A stretch of 36,657 bases of DNA, taken from assembly GCA_041650055.1 (NCBI GenBank), contig JBAZLV010000019.1:1-36657 (forward strand), given 5' to 3'. This document shows positions 27,150 through 34,434 of this stretch, in pieces. Positions within the stretch are counted from its first letter, which is position 1, and each line of letters opens with the position of its first letter. Position numbers and translations under genes: made by a program. The notes beneath the pieces were generated by a model, which ran no database searches, had not been told where the DNA came from, and saw nothing but the letters and a program-made list of their open reading frames with translations. The stretch comes from JBAZLV01 sp041650055 (lineage in GTDB: Bacteria > Nitrospirota > UBA9217).

Positions 27150-28871
27150 ATGAAAACAATCAGAATTTCCATGGCACAAATCAATCCTCTTGTAGGCGAT
27201 CTTGCCGGCAACCGGGATAAGATCCTCGATTTTACGAAGCAGGCAAAAGAAGTCGGGACCGATATCGTTGTGTTCCCTGAATTGGCTGTTCCTGGATACC
27301 CGCCAGAAGATCTAGTCCTGAAACCTCAGTTTGTAAAGGACAACCTACGAATTTTGAAGGAGATCACGAAGGCAACTCAGGACATCGTTTCCGTTGTAGG
27401 ATTTGTCGATGCTCAAAACGGTCACCTGTATGATGCTGCTGCAGTTATTTCTTCTGGCCGACTGGTTCATGTGTATCATAAAATGCTTCTTCCCAACTAT
27501 GGCGTTTTTGACGAATACCGTTATTTTAAACCCGGCAAACGATATCCGGTTTTGATGATTCGTGGCGTGAATGTAGGTCTCAATATCTGTGAAGATATCT
27601 GGTATGCGGATGGCCCTGCACGGATTCAAACATTTGCAGGAGCAGAAATTATTGTTTCCATCAATGCATCGCCGTATCATAAGGGCAAAGGAAAAGAGCG
27701 CATGAAAATGCTGTCACTTCGTGCGCGGGAAAACAATGCTGCTATTGTGTATACCAATGTAGTGGGTGGCCAGGATGAGCTGGTGTTTGACGGCCACAGC
27801 CTGGCCTTTGATGCCAACGGAAAATTGATTGCAGCAGGAAAACAATTTGAAGAAGACATTATCACACTTGATTATACGTTCCCCGTATCTGCTCCTCCTG
27901 ATATGTCTTCCGACCGTCTTTTGGATGAACATCAGGAATTTCTTGACCTAAAGGTTGTTTCAGAAAAGCCAGTGAAAAAGAGAAGGCCGCTGCGCCGATC
28001 TAATATAGAGCCGCCGTATTCATTGAACGAAGAGATTTATCATGCGCTTGTGCTGGGAACGCGTGATTATGTGACGAAGAACGGTTTCAAGTCAGTGGTA
28101 ATAGGATTATCAGGAGGGCTTGATTCATCTATTGTGGCAGCCGTTGCTGTAGATGCGATTGGCAAGGAAAATGTCTTCGGTGTTTTTATGCCATCGTTCA
28201 TCAGCTCTCAGGAAAGCAGGGAAGATGCTGTTGAACTTGCCCAGAACCTCGGCATCAGGATGTTCACTATCCCGATTCACCAGCCCTTCGACTCTTTTCT
28301 GAATATTCTCCGCGGCGCTTTTGCCAATACAGTACAGGATGTGACTGAAGAAAACCTGCAGGCCAGGATCAGGGGAAATATTCTGATGGCTCTTTCCAAT
28401 AAATTCGGCTGGCTGGTGCTTACGACAGGAAACAAGAGCGAAATGTCGGTTGGCTATGCTACGCTGTATGGTGACATGGCCGGCGGTTTTGCTATGATCA
28501 AGGACCTTCCCAAGACTTTAGTGTATGATGTTTCACGATCTGTGAATCGCCGTGTTGGCAAGATTATTATCCCAAAACGGGTTCTCGTAAAAGATCCGAC
28601 CGCCGAACTCAGGCCGAATCAGAAAGACAGCGATTCTTTGCCGCCCTATTCCATTCTTGATCCGATCCTGAAGGCGTATGTTGAAGATGACAAAGATTTT
28701 AACGAAATTCTCAAGATGGGTTTTGACCGGAAGACGGTTAAGAGCGTAATCAGGATGGTAGACTCGAGTGAGTACAAGCGCCGCCAAGCTCCTCCGGGAA
28801 TCAAGATTACGCCACGGAGTCTGGGAAAAGATAGAAGATTCCCGATCACGAATCGGTATAAGAGCTACTGA
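27150..28871 (+). CDS. nadE: Glutamine-dependent NAD+ synthetase
   Basis: Amidates nicotinate adenine dinucleotide to NAD+ using glutamine and ATP. The 573-aa protein fuses an N-terminal nitrilase-type glutaminase with the triad Glu44 (VFPEL), Lys111 (YHKMLLPNYGVF) and Cys147 (NICEDIWY) to a C-terminal synthetase with the PP-loop SGGLDS at 321-326 and the conserved TGNKSEMSVGYATLYGD. This is a complete long-form NadE, not LarE, although both have PP-loops. It is tightly linked to larC and its substrate is shared with LarB. Confidence 0.96.
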   Translation: MKTIRISMAQINPLVGDLAGNRDKILDFTKQAKEVGTDIVVFPELAVPGYPPEDLVLKPQFVKDNLRILKEITKATQDIVSVVGFVDAQNGHLYDAAAVISSGRLVHVYHKMLLPNYGVFDEYRYFKPGKRYPVLMIRGVNVGLNICEDIWYADGPARIQTFAGAEIIVSINASPYHKGKGKERMKMLSLRARENNAAIVYTNVVGGQDELVFDGHSLAFDANGKLIAAGKQFEEDIITLDYTFPVSAPPDMSSDRLLDEHQEFLDLKVVSEKPVKKRRPLRRSNIEPPYSLNEEIYHALVLGTRDYVTKNGFKSVVIGLSGGLDSSIVAAVAVDAIGKENVFGVFMPSFISSQESREDAVELAQNLGIRMFTIPIHQPFDSFLNILRGAFANTVQDVTEENLQARIRGNILMALSNKFGWLVLTTGNKSEMSVGYATLYGDMAGGFAMIKDLPKTLVYDVSRSVNRRVGKIIIPKRVLVKDPTAELRPNQKDSDSLPPYSILDPILKAYVEDDKDFNEILKMGFDRKTVKSVIRMVDSSEYKRRQAPPGIKITPRSLGKDRRFPITNRYKSY

Positions 28872-28874
28872 TTT

Positions 28875-28952
28875 CGCGCCAAGGCGCAAAGACCGCAAAG
28901 TAAGTATGAAACAATGATTGATTTCTTTGCGCGCTCTGCGTCTTTGCGAGAG
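28875..28952. repeat. GCAAAG-rich palindromic repeat, copy 2
   Basis: Related to the repeat at 25836-25930 but inverted: its right arm, read on the minus strand, begins CTCTCGCAAAGACGCA and matches the left arm of copy 1 at most positions. It fills the nadE-rsmI gap and ends 13 bases before the rsmI start. Confidence 0.72.
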
Positions 28953-28965
28953 ATGCCTTTCAATT

Positions 28966-29793
28966 ATGCAATCAGGTATCCTCTACATAGTTTCTACCCC
29001 TATCGGCAATCTCGAAGACATTACGCTTCGAGCACTTCGTATACTTAAAGAAGTGGATGCTATTGCAGCTGAAGATACCCGTCATACACAAAAACTCCTC
29101 CATAAATATGAAATTGAAACTCCGCTCACCAGTTATCACGATCATAATAAGGAAGAAAAGGCGCCGGTCTTGGTTGAAAAGATGCTTGGAGGCAAGAGCG
29201 TAGCGCTTGTGTCCGACGCAGGAACTCCCGGTATCTCAGATCCCGGCTATTTTCTTATTAATCTTGCCATCGATCAAAAAATCTCGGTTATTCCCATTCC
29301 AGGCGCAACAGCAGCTATTGCTGCTCTTTCAATCTCGGGCCTTCCCACGGACAGTTTTGTTTTTGAGGGATTTCTTCCTGCAAAACATGGGGCACGTCTC
29401 AAACGTTTACAGGAACTGGCAAAAGAAGAACGTACTATCATCTTTTATGAATCACCGCATAAGATAGTCAAGGCCATTGAGGAACTGCTCGAAATCTTTG
29501 GCGACAGGAAAGCAGTTGTTACTCGTGAGTTGACAAAAATTCATGAAGAGACTTTGCGAGGGACGCTTTCGGAAATCCTTGAACATGTGCAAGCAGGATC
29601 AATCAAGGGTGAATTCACTGTTATTGTGCATGGCTACCTAGCTGAACCGCATAAGCATGATATTGATACTGCAGAATATCTCAAGAACCTAATGCTGCAT
29701 CGAGGATTAAGCAAAAAAGAAGCTATTGTTGCAACAGCAGAAGAACTTGGGTTGCCAAAAAAAGAAGTGTATAAGGAGAGTTTGAAGATGTAG
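28966..29793 (+). CDS. rsmI: 16S rRNA (cytidine-1402-2'-O)-methyltransferase RsmI
   Basis: SAM-dependent enzyme that methylates the ribose of C1402 in the decoding centre of the 30S subunit. I place the start at 28966 (MQSGILYIVSTPIGNLEDIT), which matches the family; a longer frame from 28918 would translate the repeat element. The tetrapyrrole-methylase fold shows AEDTRHTQKLL, SYHDHNK, SDAGTPGISDPG and the FYESPHK block, with a C-terminal helical tail. The 275-aa length is normal. Confidence 0.95.
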   Translation: MQSGILYIVSTPIGNLEDITLRALRILKEVDAIAAEDTRHTQKLLHKYEIETPLTSYHDHNKEEKAPVLVEKMLGGKSVALVSDAGTPGISDPGYFLINLAIDQKISVIPIPGATAAIAALSISGLPTDSFVFEGFLPAKHGARLKRLQELAKEERTIIFYESPHKIVKAIEELLEIFGDRKAVVTRELTKIHEETLRGTLSEILEHVQAGSIKGEFTVIVHGYLAEPHKHDIDTAEYLKNLMLHRGLSKKEAIVATAEELGLPKKEVYKESLKM

Positions 29794-29945
29794 TGCAACA
29801 TCCTTCCTGAATGTATGAATGGCGACTGAACGTCAGGCAGTGCAGAATACGAGTTGTATTTTACATAATCTGTCGCTCATTTCCCGATTTGGGTAGATAG
29901 GCGAACCCGCTTAATCAATGGTTAGTCCTTGAGGGGAACGAACGA

Positions 29946-30479
29946 ATGAATAAAGAAAGAAAACCTATAATTTTACGACTTGCCATATTATGTCTGTTAC
30001 CGCTTCTTGCTTCGCAATCTGGTGCGACGGTTTTAAGAAAACCGGTGTCCACGAGTGTCGTTGAATATGGAATATATGAGGATCGAGGACAGCAACAGAA
30101 ATTTACCAGTCCTGGTTCGGCAGCAGGTACTGTGAGCCGTGCATCAGAACGAATACGATTCGTGAATCAGACAAATGAAATCCCTCTCAAGAAGGGAGTG
30201 ATGTTTGGATATAAATGGCGGATGCAGGGATTAGTACCTGGAAAATCTTTTAACGTGACGTATCGTATCAAACACCCTCCTATTGTTAATTCTAAAGGCA
30301 TTCCAATGGATAAATCTGAGGGAATGATCAAGGTTACTCCCAATCGTGACTTCATTGAGATGCTTAATGCGTATCAGCTAACCAAGGACAACGAGTTGGT
30401 CCCGGGTACTTGGACTATTACTACATTATTAGATGAAGAAATTATAGCGGAGATGTCGTTCCAGGTAATTGTTCAATAG
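29946..30479 (+). CDS. Exported DUF3859-like protein, probable cassette gene
   Basis: A 177-aa protein with a signal peptide (about residues 1-27: IILRLAILCLLPLLASQSGA) and a mature beta-rich domain starting VVEYGIYED, with FGYKWRMQGL and PGTWTITTLL near the end, which resembles DUF3859. The function is unknown; it is probably periplasmic. The ribosome site GAGGGG precedes the ATG. It is followed after 42 bp by an attC-like site in cassette orientation, so it may be carried by an integron-type cassette. The 152 bp upstream hold no gene. Confidence 0.72.
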   Translation: MNKERKPIILRLAILCLLPLLASQSGATVLRKPVSTSVVEYGIYEDRGQQQKFTSPGSAAGTVSRASERIRFVNQTNEIPLKKGVMFGYKWRMQGLVPGKSFNVTYRIKHPPIVNSKGIPMDKSEGMIKVTPNRDFIEMLNAYQLTKDNELVPGTWTITTLLDEEIIAEMSFQVIVQ

Positions 30480-30491
30480 ACCTAAGTCTCC

Positions 30492-30507
30492 CGCGTAGCG
30501 CTACGCG
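30492..30507. repeat. 16-bp perfect palindrome after the DUF3859-like gene
   Basis: CGCGTAGCGCTACGCG is a perfect palindrome 13 bases after the stop codon and just before the attC-like site. It has no loop or T-tract, so it is not a typical terminator. Confidence 0.6.
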
Positions 30508-30521
30508 AAGCCCGCAGATAA

Positions 30522-30582
30522 TACTAACGAAGCGCGTCCACAACGACACGCCAAAAAACGGCGTGTGACGCGCGCGTTGTAT
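30522..30582 (+). other. attC-like recombination site 1
   Basis: A 61-bp site with R'' TACTAAC (30522-30528), L'' GCGCGTC (30532-30538), inner stem ACACGCC/GGCGTGT (30546-30552 and 30560-30566) around an A-rich loop, L' GACGCGC (30567-30573) and R' GTTGTAT (30576-30582). The length and box order fit attC. The outer heptamers pair only partly (AAC/GTT). The central part is similar to the site at 33029-33088, as expected for sites of one integron. Orientation matches the + strand genes. Confidence 0.72.
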
Positions 30583-30617
30583 CGAAAAAGCCTTGTCTAT
30601 TGCGGTTCAAAAAAGGA

Positions 30618-30646
30618 TTGCATTTCGACAGCAAGTGCTGTTTAAT
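30618..30646 (+). promoter_or_regulatory. Promoter of the R-M operon with internal palindrome
   Basis: TTGCAT (30618-30623), 17-bp spacer, TTTAAT (30641-30646). The spacer contains ACAGCA-AG-TGCTGT (30628-30641), a perfect 6+6 palindrome that touches the -10, a good place for a repressor. It lies 36 bp after attC 1, so the cassette appears to carry its own promoter. Confidence 0.5.
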
Positions 30647-30677
30647 ATAGCATCTAGTACAGAGGAACCATGCGACA

Positions 30678-31103
30678 TTGGTGGACACACTTACAACGGC
30701 GGAACGCAGCAAAAGAATGTCTCTTGTCCGGAATAAGGATACGAGACCCGAGGTAATAGTACGGCGTTTAATATTTAAGCAGGGTTATCGATATCGTTTA
30801 CACCGACGAGATTTACCGGGAAACCCCGACTTGGTTTTTCCCTCAAAGTCCAAGGTAATTTTTGTACATGGATGCTTTTGGCATCGGCATAAAAGCTCGA
30901 GATGCAAGCTGGCTCGATTACCAAAATCACGGTTGAACTTTTGGTTGCCGAAGCTCGAAAAAAACAGACTTCGAGATAGGACAATACAAACAAAATTGCG
31001 AAAAATGGGCTGGCGAGTATTTGTCATATGGGAATGCCAGTTACAAGACACCGCTAAACTACAAACAAGAATTTCAAGCTTCTTGGAGCGAGAGAAAAAA
31101 TGA
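30678..31103 (+). CDS. vsr: Vsr, very-short-patch T:G mismatch endonuclease
   Basis: Nicks next to T:G mismatches that arise when 5-methylcytosine deaminates, guarding the methylated sites of the linked methyltransferase. The 141-aa protein has the catalytic Asp51 (NPDLVF), His64 and His69 (FVHGCFWHRH), probable zinc ligands Cys66, His71, Cys76 and Cys120, and the WRVFVIWEC strand. The start is TTG at 30678, or GTG at 30681; no in-frame ATG fits. It overlaps the methyltransferase by ATGA, so the two are coupled. It is first in the R-M operon. Confidence 0.93.
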   Translation: MVDTLTTAERSKRMSLVRNKDTRPEVIVRRLIFKQGYRYRLHRRDLPGNPDLVFPSKSKVIFVHGCFWHRHKSSRCKLARLPKSRLNFWLPKLEKNRLRDRTIQTKLRKMGWRVFVIWECQLQDTAKLQTRISSFLEREKK

Positions 31104-32317
31104 AATCGGTTGAATTATTCTCTGGAGCAGGTGGGTTGGGCCTGGGAATTAGTCTCGCTGGGTTCGAGCATGTTGCTGTCGTTGAGTGGGATAAATGGTC
31201 TTGCGACACGATACGTGAGAACCAACATCGGAGTTATCCGCTTGTATCCGATTGGGCGCTCACGGAATCGGACGTAAGATTATTTGATTTTTCCGCATTA
31301 CCGCGGGGTATTGAGCTTGTCGCCGGTGGACCACCGTGCCAGCCTTTTTCAATGGGCGGTAAACACCAGGCGTATAACGACGAAAGAGACATGTTTCCCG
31401 CTGCTATTGATGTTATTCGAAATCTACGACCACGCGCTTTTATTATCGAAAATGTGAAGGGTCTTACGCGACCAACGTTCGCTAATTACTATCAATATAT
31501 TCTTCTCCAACTGGAATTTCCAGAGGTCACGAAGCGTAAAAATGAGAGTTGGCGGGAACATTTTCGACGGCTACAGAATGAAAAAACGAGTGGCCGAATG
31601 CATCGCGGCGGATATTTAGCTTATAATGTAGTTCCTACGCTTGTTAATGCCGCGGACTTTGGCGTTCCTCAAAAAAGGGAACGGGTTTTCATGGTTGGAT
31701 TTAGAGACAACCAAGGAATTGAATGGAACTTCCCTAGAGAAACACATTCCTTTGACGCATTGCTATATGATCAGTGGGTCAGCGGTCATTATTGGGACAG
31801 ACATGAAATTTCCCGGCGTAGACGTCCATCACCACCCGCTACTTTTGAAACGCGAATAAAAAAGCTACGTAATACAGAAAAACTGTCAAATCAACAGCCG
31901 TGGCGAACGGTACGTGACGCGCTCTTGGGCTTGCCCAATCCCGAAAAAACTTTTGAATCCTCGTATCATAATCATCGGCTTCAAACAGGTGCAAAAGCAT
32001 ATCCCGGTCACACGGGGAGTTCGCTAGATATGCCCGCTAAAACTCTCAAGGCGGGTGATCATGGTGTGCCCGGTGGTGAAAATATGATGATTAAGGATAC
32101 TGGAGAGTTTAGATATTTCACAGTCCGCGAATCGGCACGCCTCCAGACTTTTCCGGATGGTTATGTTTTTCACGGGACATGGACCGAAACCATGCGCCAG
32201 CTTGGAAACGCCGTTCCTGTTGCTTTAGCGCAAATCGTGGCGTCTAGCGTGGCCGCAAAACTTGTAGCAAGCCACGAGGATTTTCTTCGTCAACGAATAG
32301 AAAGTGGAACCCATTGA
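31100..32317 (+). CDS. DNA (cytosine-5) methyltransferase of a type II R-M system
   Basis: Protects host DNA by methylating the recognition sequence. The 405-aa protein has motif I ELFSGAGGLGLG, motif IV GGPPCQPFS with nucleophile Cys80, motif VI FIIENVKGL with Glu117, motif VIII PQKRERVFMVGF, a variable target-recognition region at about 235-330, motif IX RESARLQTFPDGY and motif X RQLGNAVPVALAQ. It overlaps vsr (ATGA) and the endonuclease (TTGA). The endonuclease family suggests CCGCGG as the target. One CCGCGG lies inside this gene at 31301-31306. Confidence 0.94.
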   Translation: MKSVELFSGAGGLGLGISLAGFEHVAVVEWDKWSCDTIRENQHRSYPLVSDWALTESDVRLFDFSALPRGIELVAGGPPCQPFSMGGKHQAYNDERDMFPAAIDVIRNLRPRAFIIENVKGLTRPTFANYYQYILLQLEFPEVTKRKNESWREHFRRLQNEKTSGRMHRGGYLAYNVVPTLVNAADFGVPQKRERVFMVGFRDNQGIEWNFPRETHSFDALLYDQWVSGHYWDRHEISRRRRPSPPATFETRIKKLRNTEKLSNQQPWRTVRDALLGLPNPEKTFESSYHNHRLQTGAKAYPGHTGSSLDMPAKTLKAGDHGVPGGENMMIKDTGEFRYFTVRESARLQTFPDGYVFHGTWTETMRQLGNAVPVALAQIVASSVAAKLVASHEDFLRQRIESGTH

Positions 32318-32964
32318 GCGATCACCTTCCTTATAACCCACTAGATAAGAAGAACCTTGGCGTATCGGTGGCCGAGGCATTATTATCAAGTGCCGCCATC
32401 CCAATGAAATCACTTAAAAGGTTCAAGGGTGCCGGTATTTACGCCATATATTATGCCGGCGATTTTTCCACCTATCGGCCACTTAGCCAATTGAACAAGC
32501 GGGGCAAATTTAAGGCACCGATTTATGTAGGGAAAGCTATACCCGCTGGTGCTCGAAAAGGCGGTTTCGGTTTAGACAATAAACCAACAGTCGCCTTATT
32601 TAATCGTCTTGCTGAACACGCTGAGAGCGTTAATTCAGCAAAAAATCTAGACATTCAAGATTTTTACTGTCGCTATTTGGCCGTTGACGATATCTGGATT
32701 CCATTGGGCGAATCTCTACTTATCGCGAAGTTCTCTCCTCTCTGGAACACCCTCGTCGATGGATTTGGAAATCACGATCCTGGCAAGGGTAGATATGAAG
32801 GTTTCTGCTCACGATGGGATGTATTACATCCCGGTAGAGCATGGGCCGCGAAATGTCGTCAACGGAGGGAGACTGTTGAGCAAATTCGGAACGATATTGC
32901 AGAGTATTTTCGATCTCGCCCTTCCTTAACGAGCGGTATATTTCCGCTTCCAAGTCAAGAATAA
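32314..32964 (+). CDS. Eco29kI-type GIY-YIG restriction endonuclease
   Basis: Type II restriction enzyme of the GIY-YIG superfamily. The 216-aa protein (Eco29kI has 214) shows GIYAIYYAGD at 41-50, IYVGKA at 70-75, and residues at the same spacing as the Eco29kI active site: Tyr43, Tyr71, Arg98, His102 (four apart), Glu133 and Asn145 (twelve apart). Eco29kI cuts CCGCGG; the same target is likely but not proven. The start is TTG overlapping the methyltransferase stop (TTGA), a weak start that should keep the endonuclease below the methyltransferase. attC 2 follows 64 bp after the stop. Confidence 0.88.
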   Translation: MSDHLPYNPLDKKNLGVSVAEALLSSAAIPMKSLKRFKGAGIYAIYYAGDFSTYRPLSQLNKRGKFKAPIYVGKAIPAGARKGGFGLDNKPTVALFNRLAEHAESVNSAKNLDIQDFYCRYLAVDDIWIPLGESLLIAKFSPLWNTLVDGFGNHDPGKGRYEGFCSRWDVLHPGRAWAAKCRQRRETVEQIRNDIAEYFRSRPSLTSGIFPLPSQE

Positions 32965-33028
32965 TAACCTGACAACAGTTCGGGTTCCGTAAAAAAAACT
33001 AAATACAAATTCATACTCAAACGACTGA

Positions 33029-33088
33029 TTACAACCAGGCGCTCGACATCGACTCGCCAAAAAGTGGCGATTCAGCGCCGCGTTATAA
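33029..33088 (+). other. attC-like recombination site 2
   Basis: A 60-bp site with R'' TTACAAC (33029-33035), L'' GGCGCT (33038-33043), inner stem TCGCC/GGCGA (33054-33058 and 33066-33070) with an A-rich loop, L' AGCGCC (33074-33079) and R' GTTATAA (33082-33088). The outer heptamers pair at 6 of 7 positions plus one G-T. The length and layout are nearly equal to attC 1. It closes the R-M cassette on the downstream side. Confidence 0.8.
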
Positions 33089-33116
33089 AAGATTCAACCT
33101 GTATTCTACTATGCTC

Positions 33117-33145
33117 TTGACAAATTGCTAACTGTAGGATTTTAG
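33117..33145 (+). promoter_or_regulatory. Weak promoter before the DUF362 gene
   Basis: A perfect -35 TTGACA at 33117-33122 is followed at 17 bp only by TTTTAG (33140-33145), so the -10 is poor. It lies just outside attC 2. Confidence 0.3.
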
Positions 33146-33217
33146 GTGCAGCATTCAATCAATTTGACCAAGGAATTGTTTAAGTCTTCACATTATCTTT
33201 TATGCGAGAGGTCTCCC

Positions 33218-34354
33218 ATGTCCAAAGTTTATTTTTCTACTGCACGAACCCTGAAATGGGATTACAAAAACAGTCTTCCTGGAAAACTCGAGGCTTTGCT
33301 TGAGCAGATGCATTTTTATGAGCGCTTTCAAAAAGATGAATGGGTTGCGATTAAAACTCATCTAGGCTCAGAGGGGGCGTTTCGGATCATCCCGACGGTT
33401 ATGATTCGTAAAGTTGTGGATGCGGTTAAAAAGACAAGCGCAAAACCATTTGTAACTGATACGGTTAGAATCATGGGACTTGATTATCTTGAAGTTGCCA
33501 ACCAGAATGGACTTAATCATCTTTCCTGCGGGGCTCCGGTTATTTTAGCAGATGGATTGTATGGCAAAGATACGATTCTCGTTAAAGCCGGGCCGATTCT
33601 TGGTGATATAGCCGTTGCTTCGACAATTTACGATGTCCCGGCTATGATTGTGTGTACGCATACCAAAGGCCACATCAATTCTGGATATGCAGGTGCGATC
33701 AAGAATCTGGCGATGGGATGTGTCAGCTCGCGCCACCGAGAACAGGGATGGAAAAAAGGGCGGGGCGCAATGCACTGCCACGGCGATATTTCTCTCGAAT
33801 GGAATCCCGAACTCTGTACTTTCTGCGAGCAGTGTAAGAATGTCTGCCCCCTTCACTCCATTGAATTTAAAGAAGGCAGATTCACCTATGACGAACGGAA
33901 TTGCTGGCACTGCGCCCGGTGCAGCCGGGTTTGCCAGGCAGGGGCGCTTATTCAGCCGCAGAATGATGAAGTATTTCAAAAAAGTTTGGCTGAAGCAGCT
34001 GCGGCCGTTCTCTCGACCTTTCCTGAAAAAAAGAAGATTATCTATATTAATTTCCTTCTTCAAATTCAACCTGAGTGTGACTGTATGCCGGTTGCGGATG
34101 TTCCGATGATTCAGGATCAGGGAATCATGATTTCGGATGACCTGGTTTCGATTGAGCAGGCGTCTCTTGATATTCTAAAAACCGCATTTCCTCTTCCACA
34201 ATCAGCGGCCATTGATGCAGGAGCGCGTCCTGGAGATGATGTCATGTTTGCAGTAAATCCTCGTCCCATGCAGATGCAGATCGATGAGGCGGAAAGGCTC
34301 GGTTTGGGATCAAAGGAATATCAATTGGTGCATGTTGAACCGTCGGGCGCATGA
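33218..34354 (+). CDS. DUF362 protein with two 4Fe-4S cluster motifs
   Basis: A 378-aa iron-sulfur protein. The start at 33218 (MSKVYFSTAR) is typical for DUF362 and has GAGAGG 6 bases upstream; a longer GTG frame adds 24 unsupported residues. The N-terminal two thirds are the DUF362 domain (KTHLGSEGAF, then HTKGHINSGYAGAIKNLAMG), followed by two ferredoxin motifs, CTFCEQCKNVCP and CWHCARCSRVCQ. The second has Cys-Gln instead of Cys-Pro. It is predicted to be a cytosolic electron-transfer protein of unknown partner, common in anaerobes. Confidence 0.88.
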   Translation: MSKVYFSTARTLKWDYKNSLPGKLEALLEQMHFYERFQKDEWVAIKTHLGSEGAFRIIPTVMIRKVVDAVKKTSAKPFVTDTVRIMGLDYLEVANQNGLNHLSCGAPVILADGLYGKDTILVKAGPILGDIAVASTIYDVPAMIVCTHTKGHINSGYAGAIKNLAMGCVSSRHREQGWKKGRGAMHCHGDISLEWNPELCTFCEQCKNVCPLHSIEFKEGRFTYDERNCWHCARCSRVCQAGALIQPQNDEVFQKSLAEAAAAVLSTFPEKKKIIYINFLLQIQPECDCMPVADVPMIQDQGIMISDDLVSIEQASLDILKTAFPLPQSAAIDAGARPGDDVMFAVNPRPMQMQIDEAERLGLGSKEYQLVHVEPSGA

Positions 34355-34384
34355 TTCCTGATGCCGGATGCATGGTGTCAGATA

Positions 34385-34393
34385 TGATATAAT
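34385..34393 (+). promoter_or_regulatory. Extended -10 promoter of pyk
   Basis: TGATATAAT combines TGn with a perfect TATAAT (34388-34393). No good -35 is visible, which is typical for extended -10 promoters. The pyk ATG is 41 bases downstream with an AGGAGC ribosome site. Confidence 0.5.
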
Positions 34394-34434
34394 CCCTTCA
34401 TAACGTTTTCATCCTTCAGAAGCCAGGAGCTGAT

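Noticed and set aside
27150..28871. The PP-loop gene after larC as LarE
   Set aside because: It has a full nitrilase-type glutaminase domain with Glu-Lys-Cys triad and NadE signatures, so it is NAD+ synthetase.
28918..28965. Longer rsmI start at 28918
   Set aside because: The added residues translate the palindromic repeat and do not match the family N-terminus.
30670..30680. ATG at 30670 as the vsr start
   Set aside because: It is out of frame with vsr; TTG at 30678 or GTG at 30681 are the in-frame choices.
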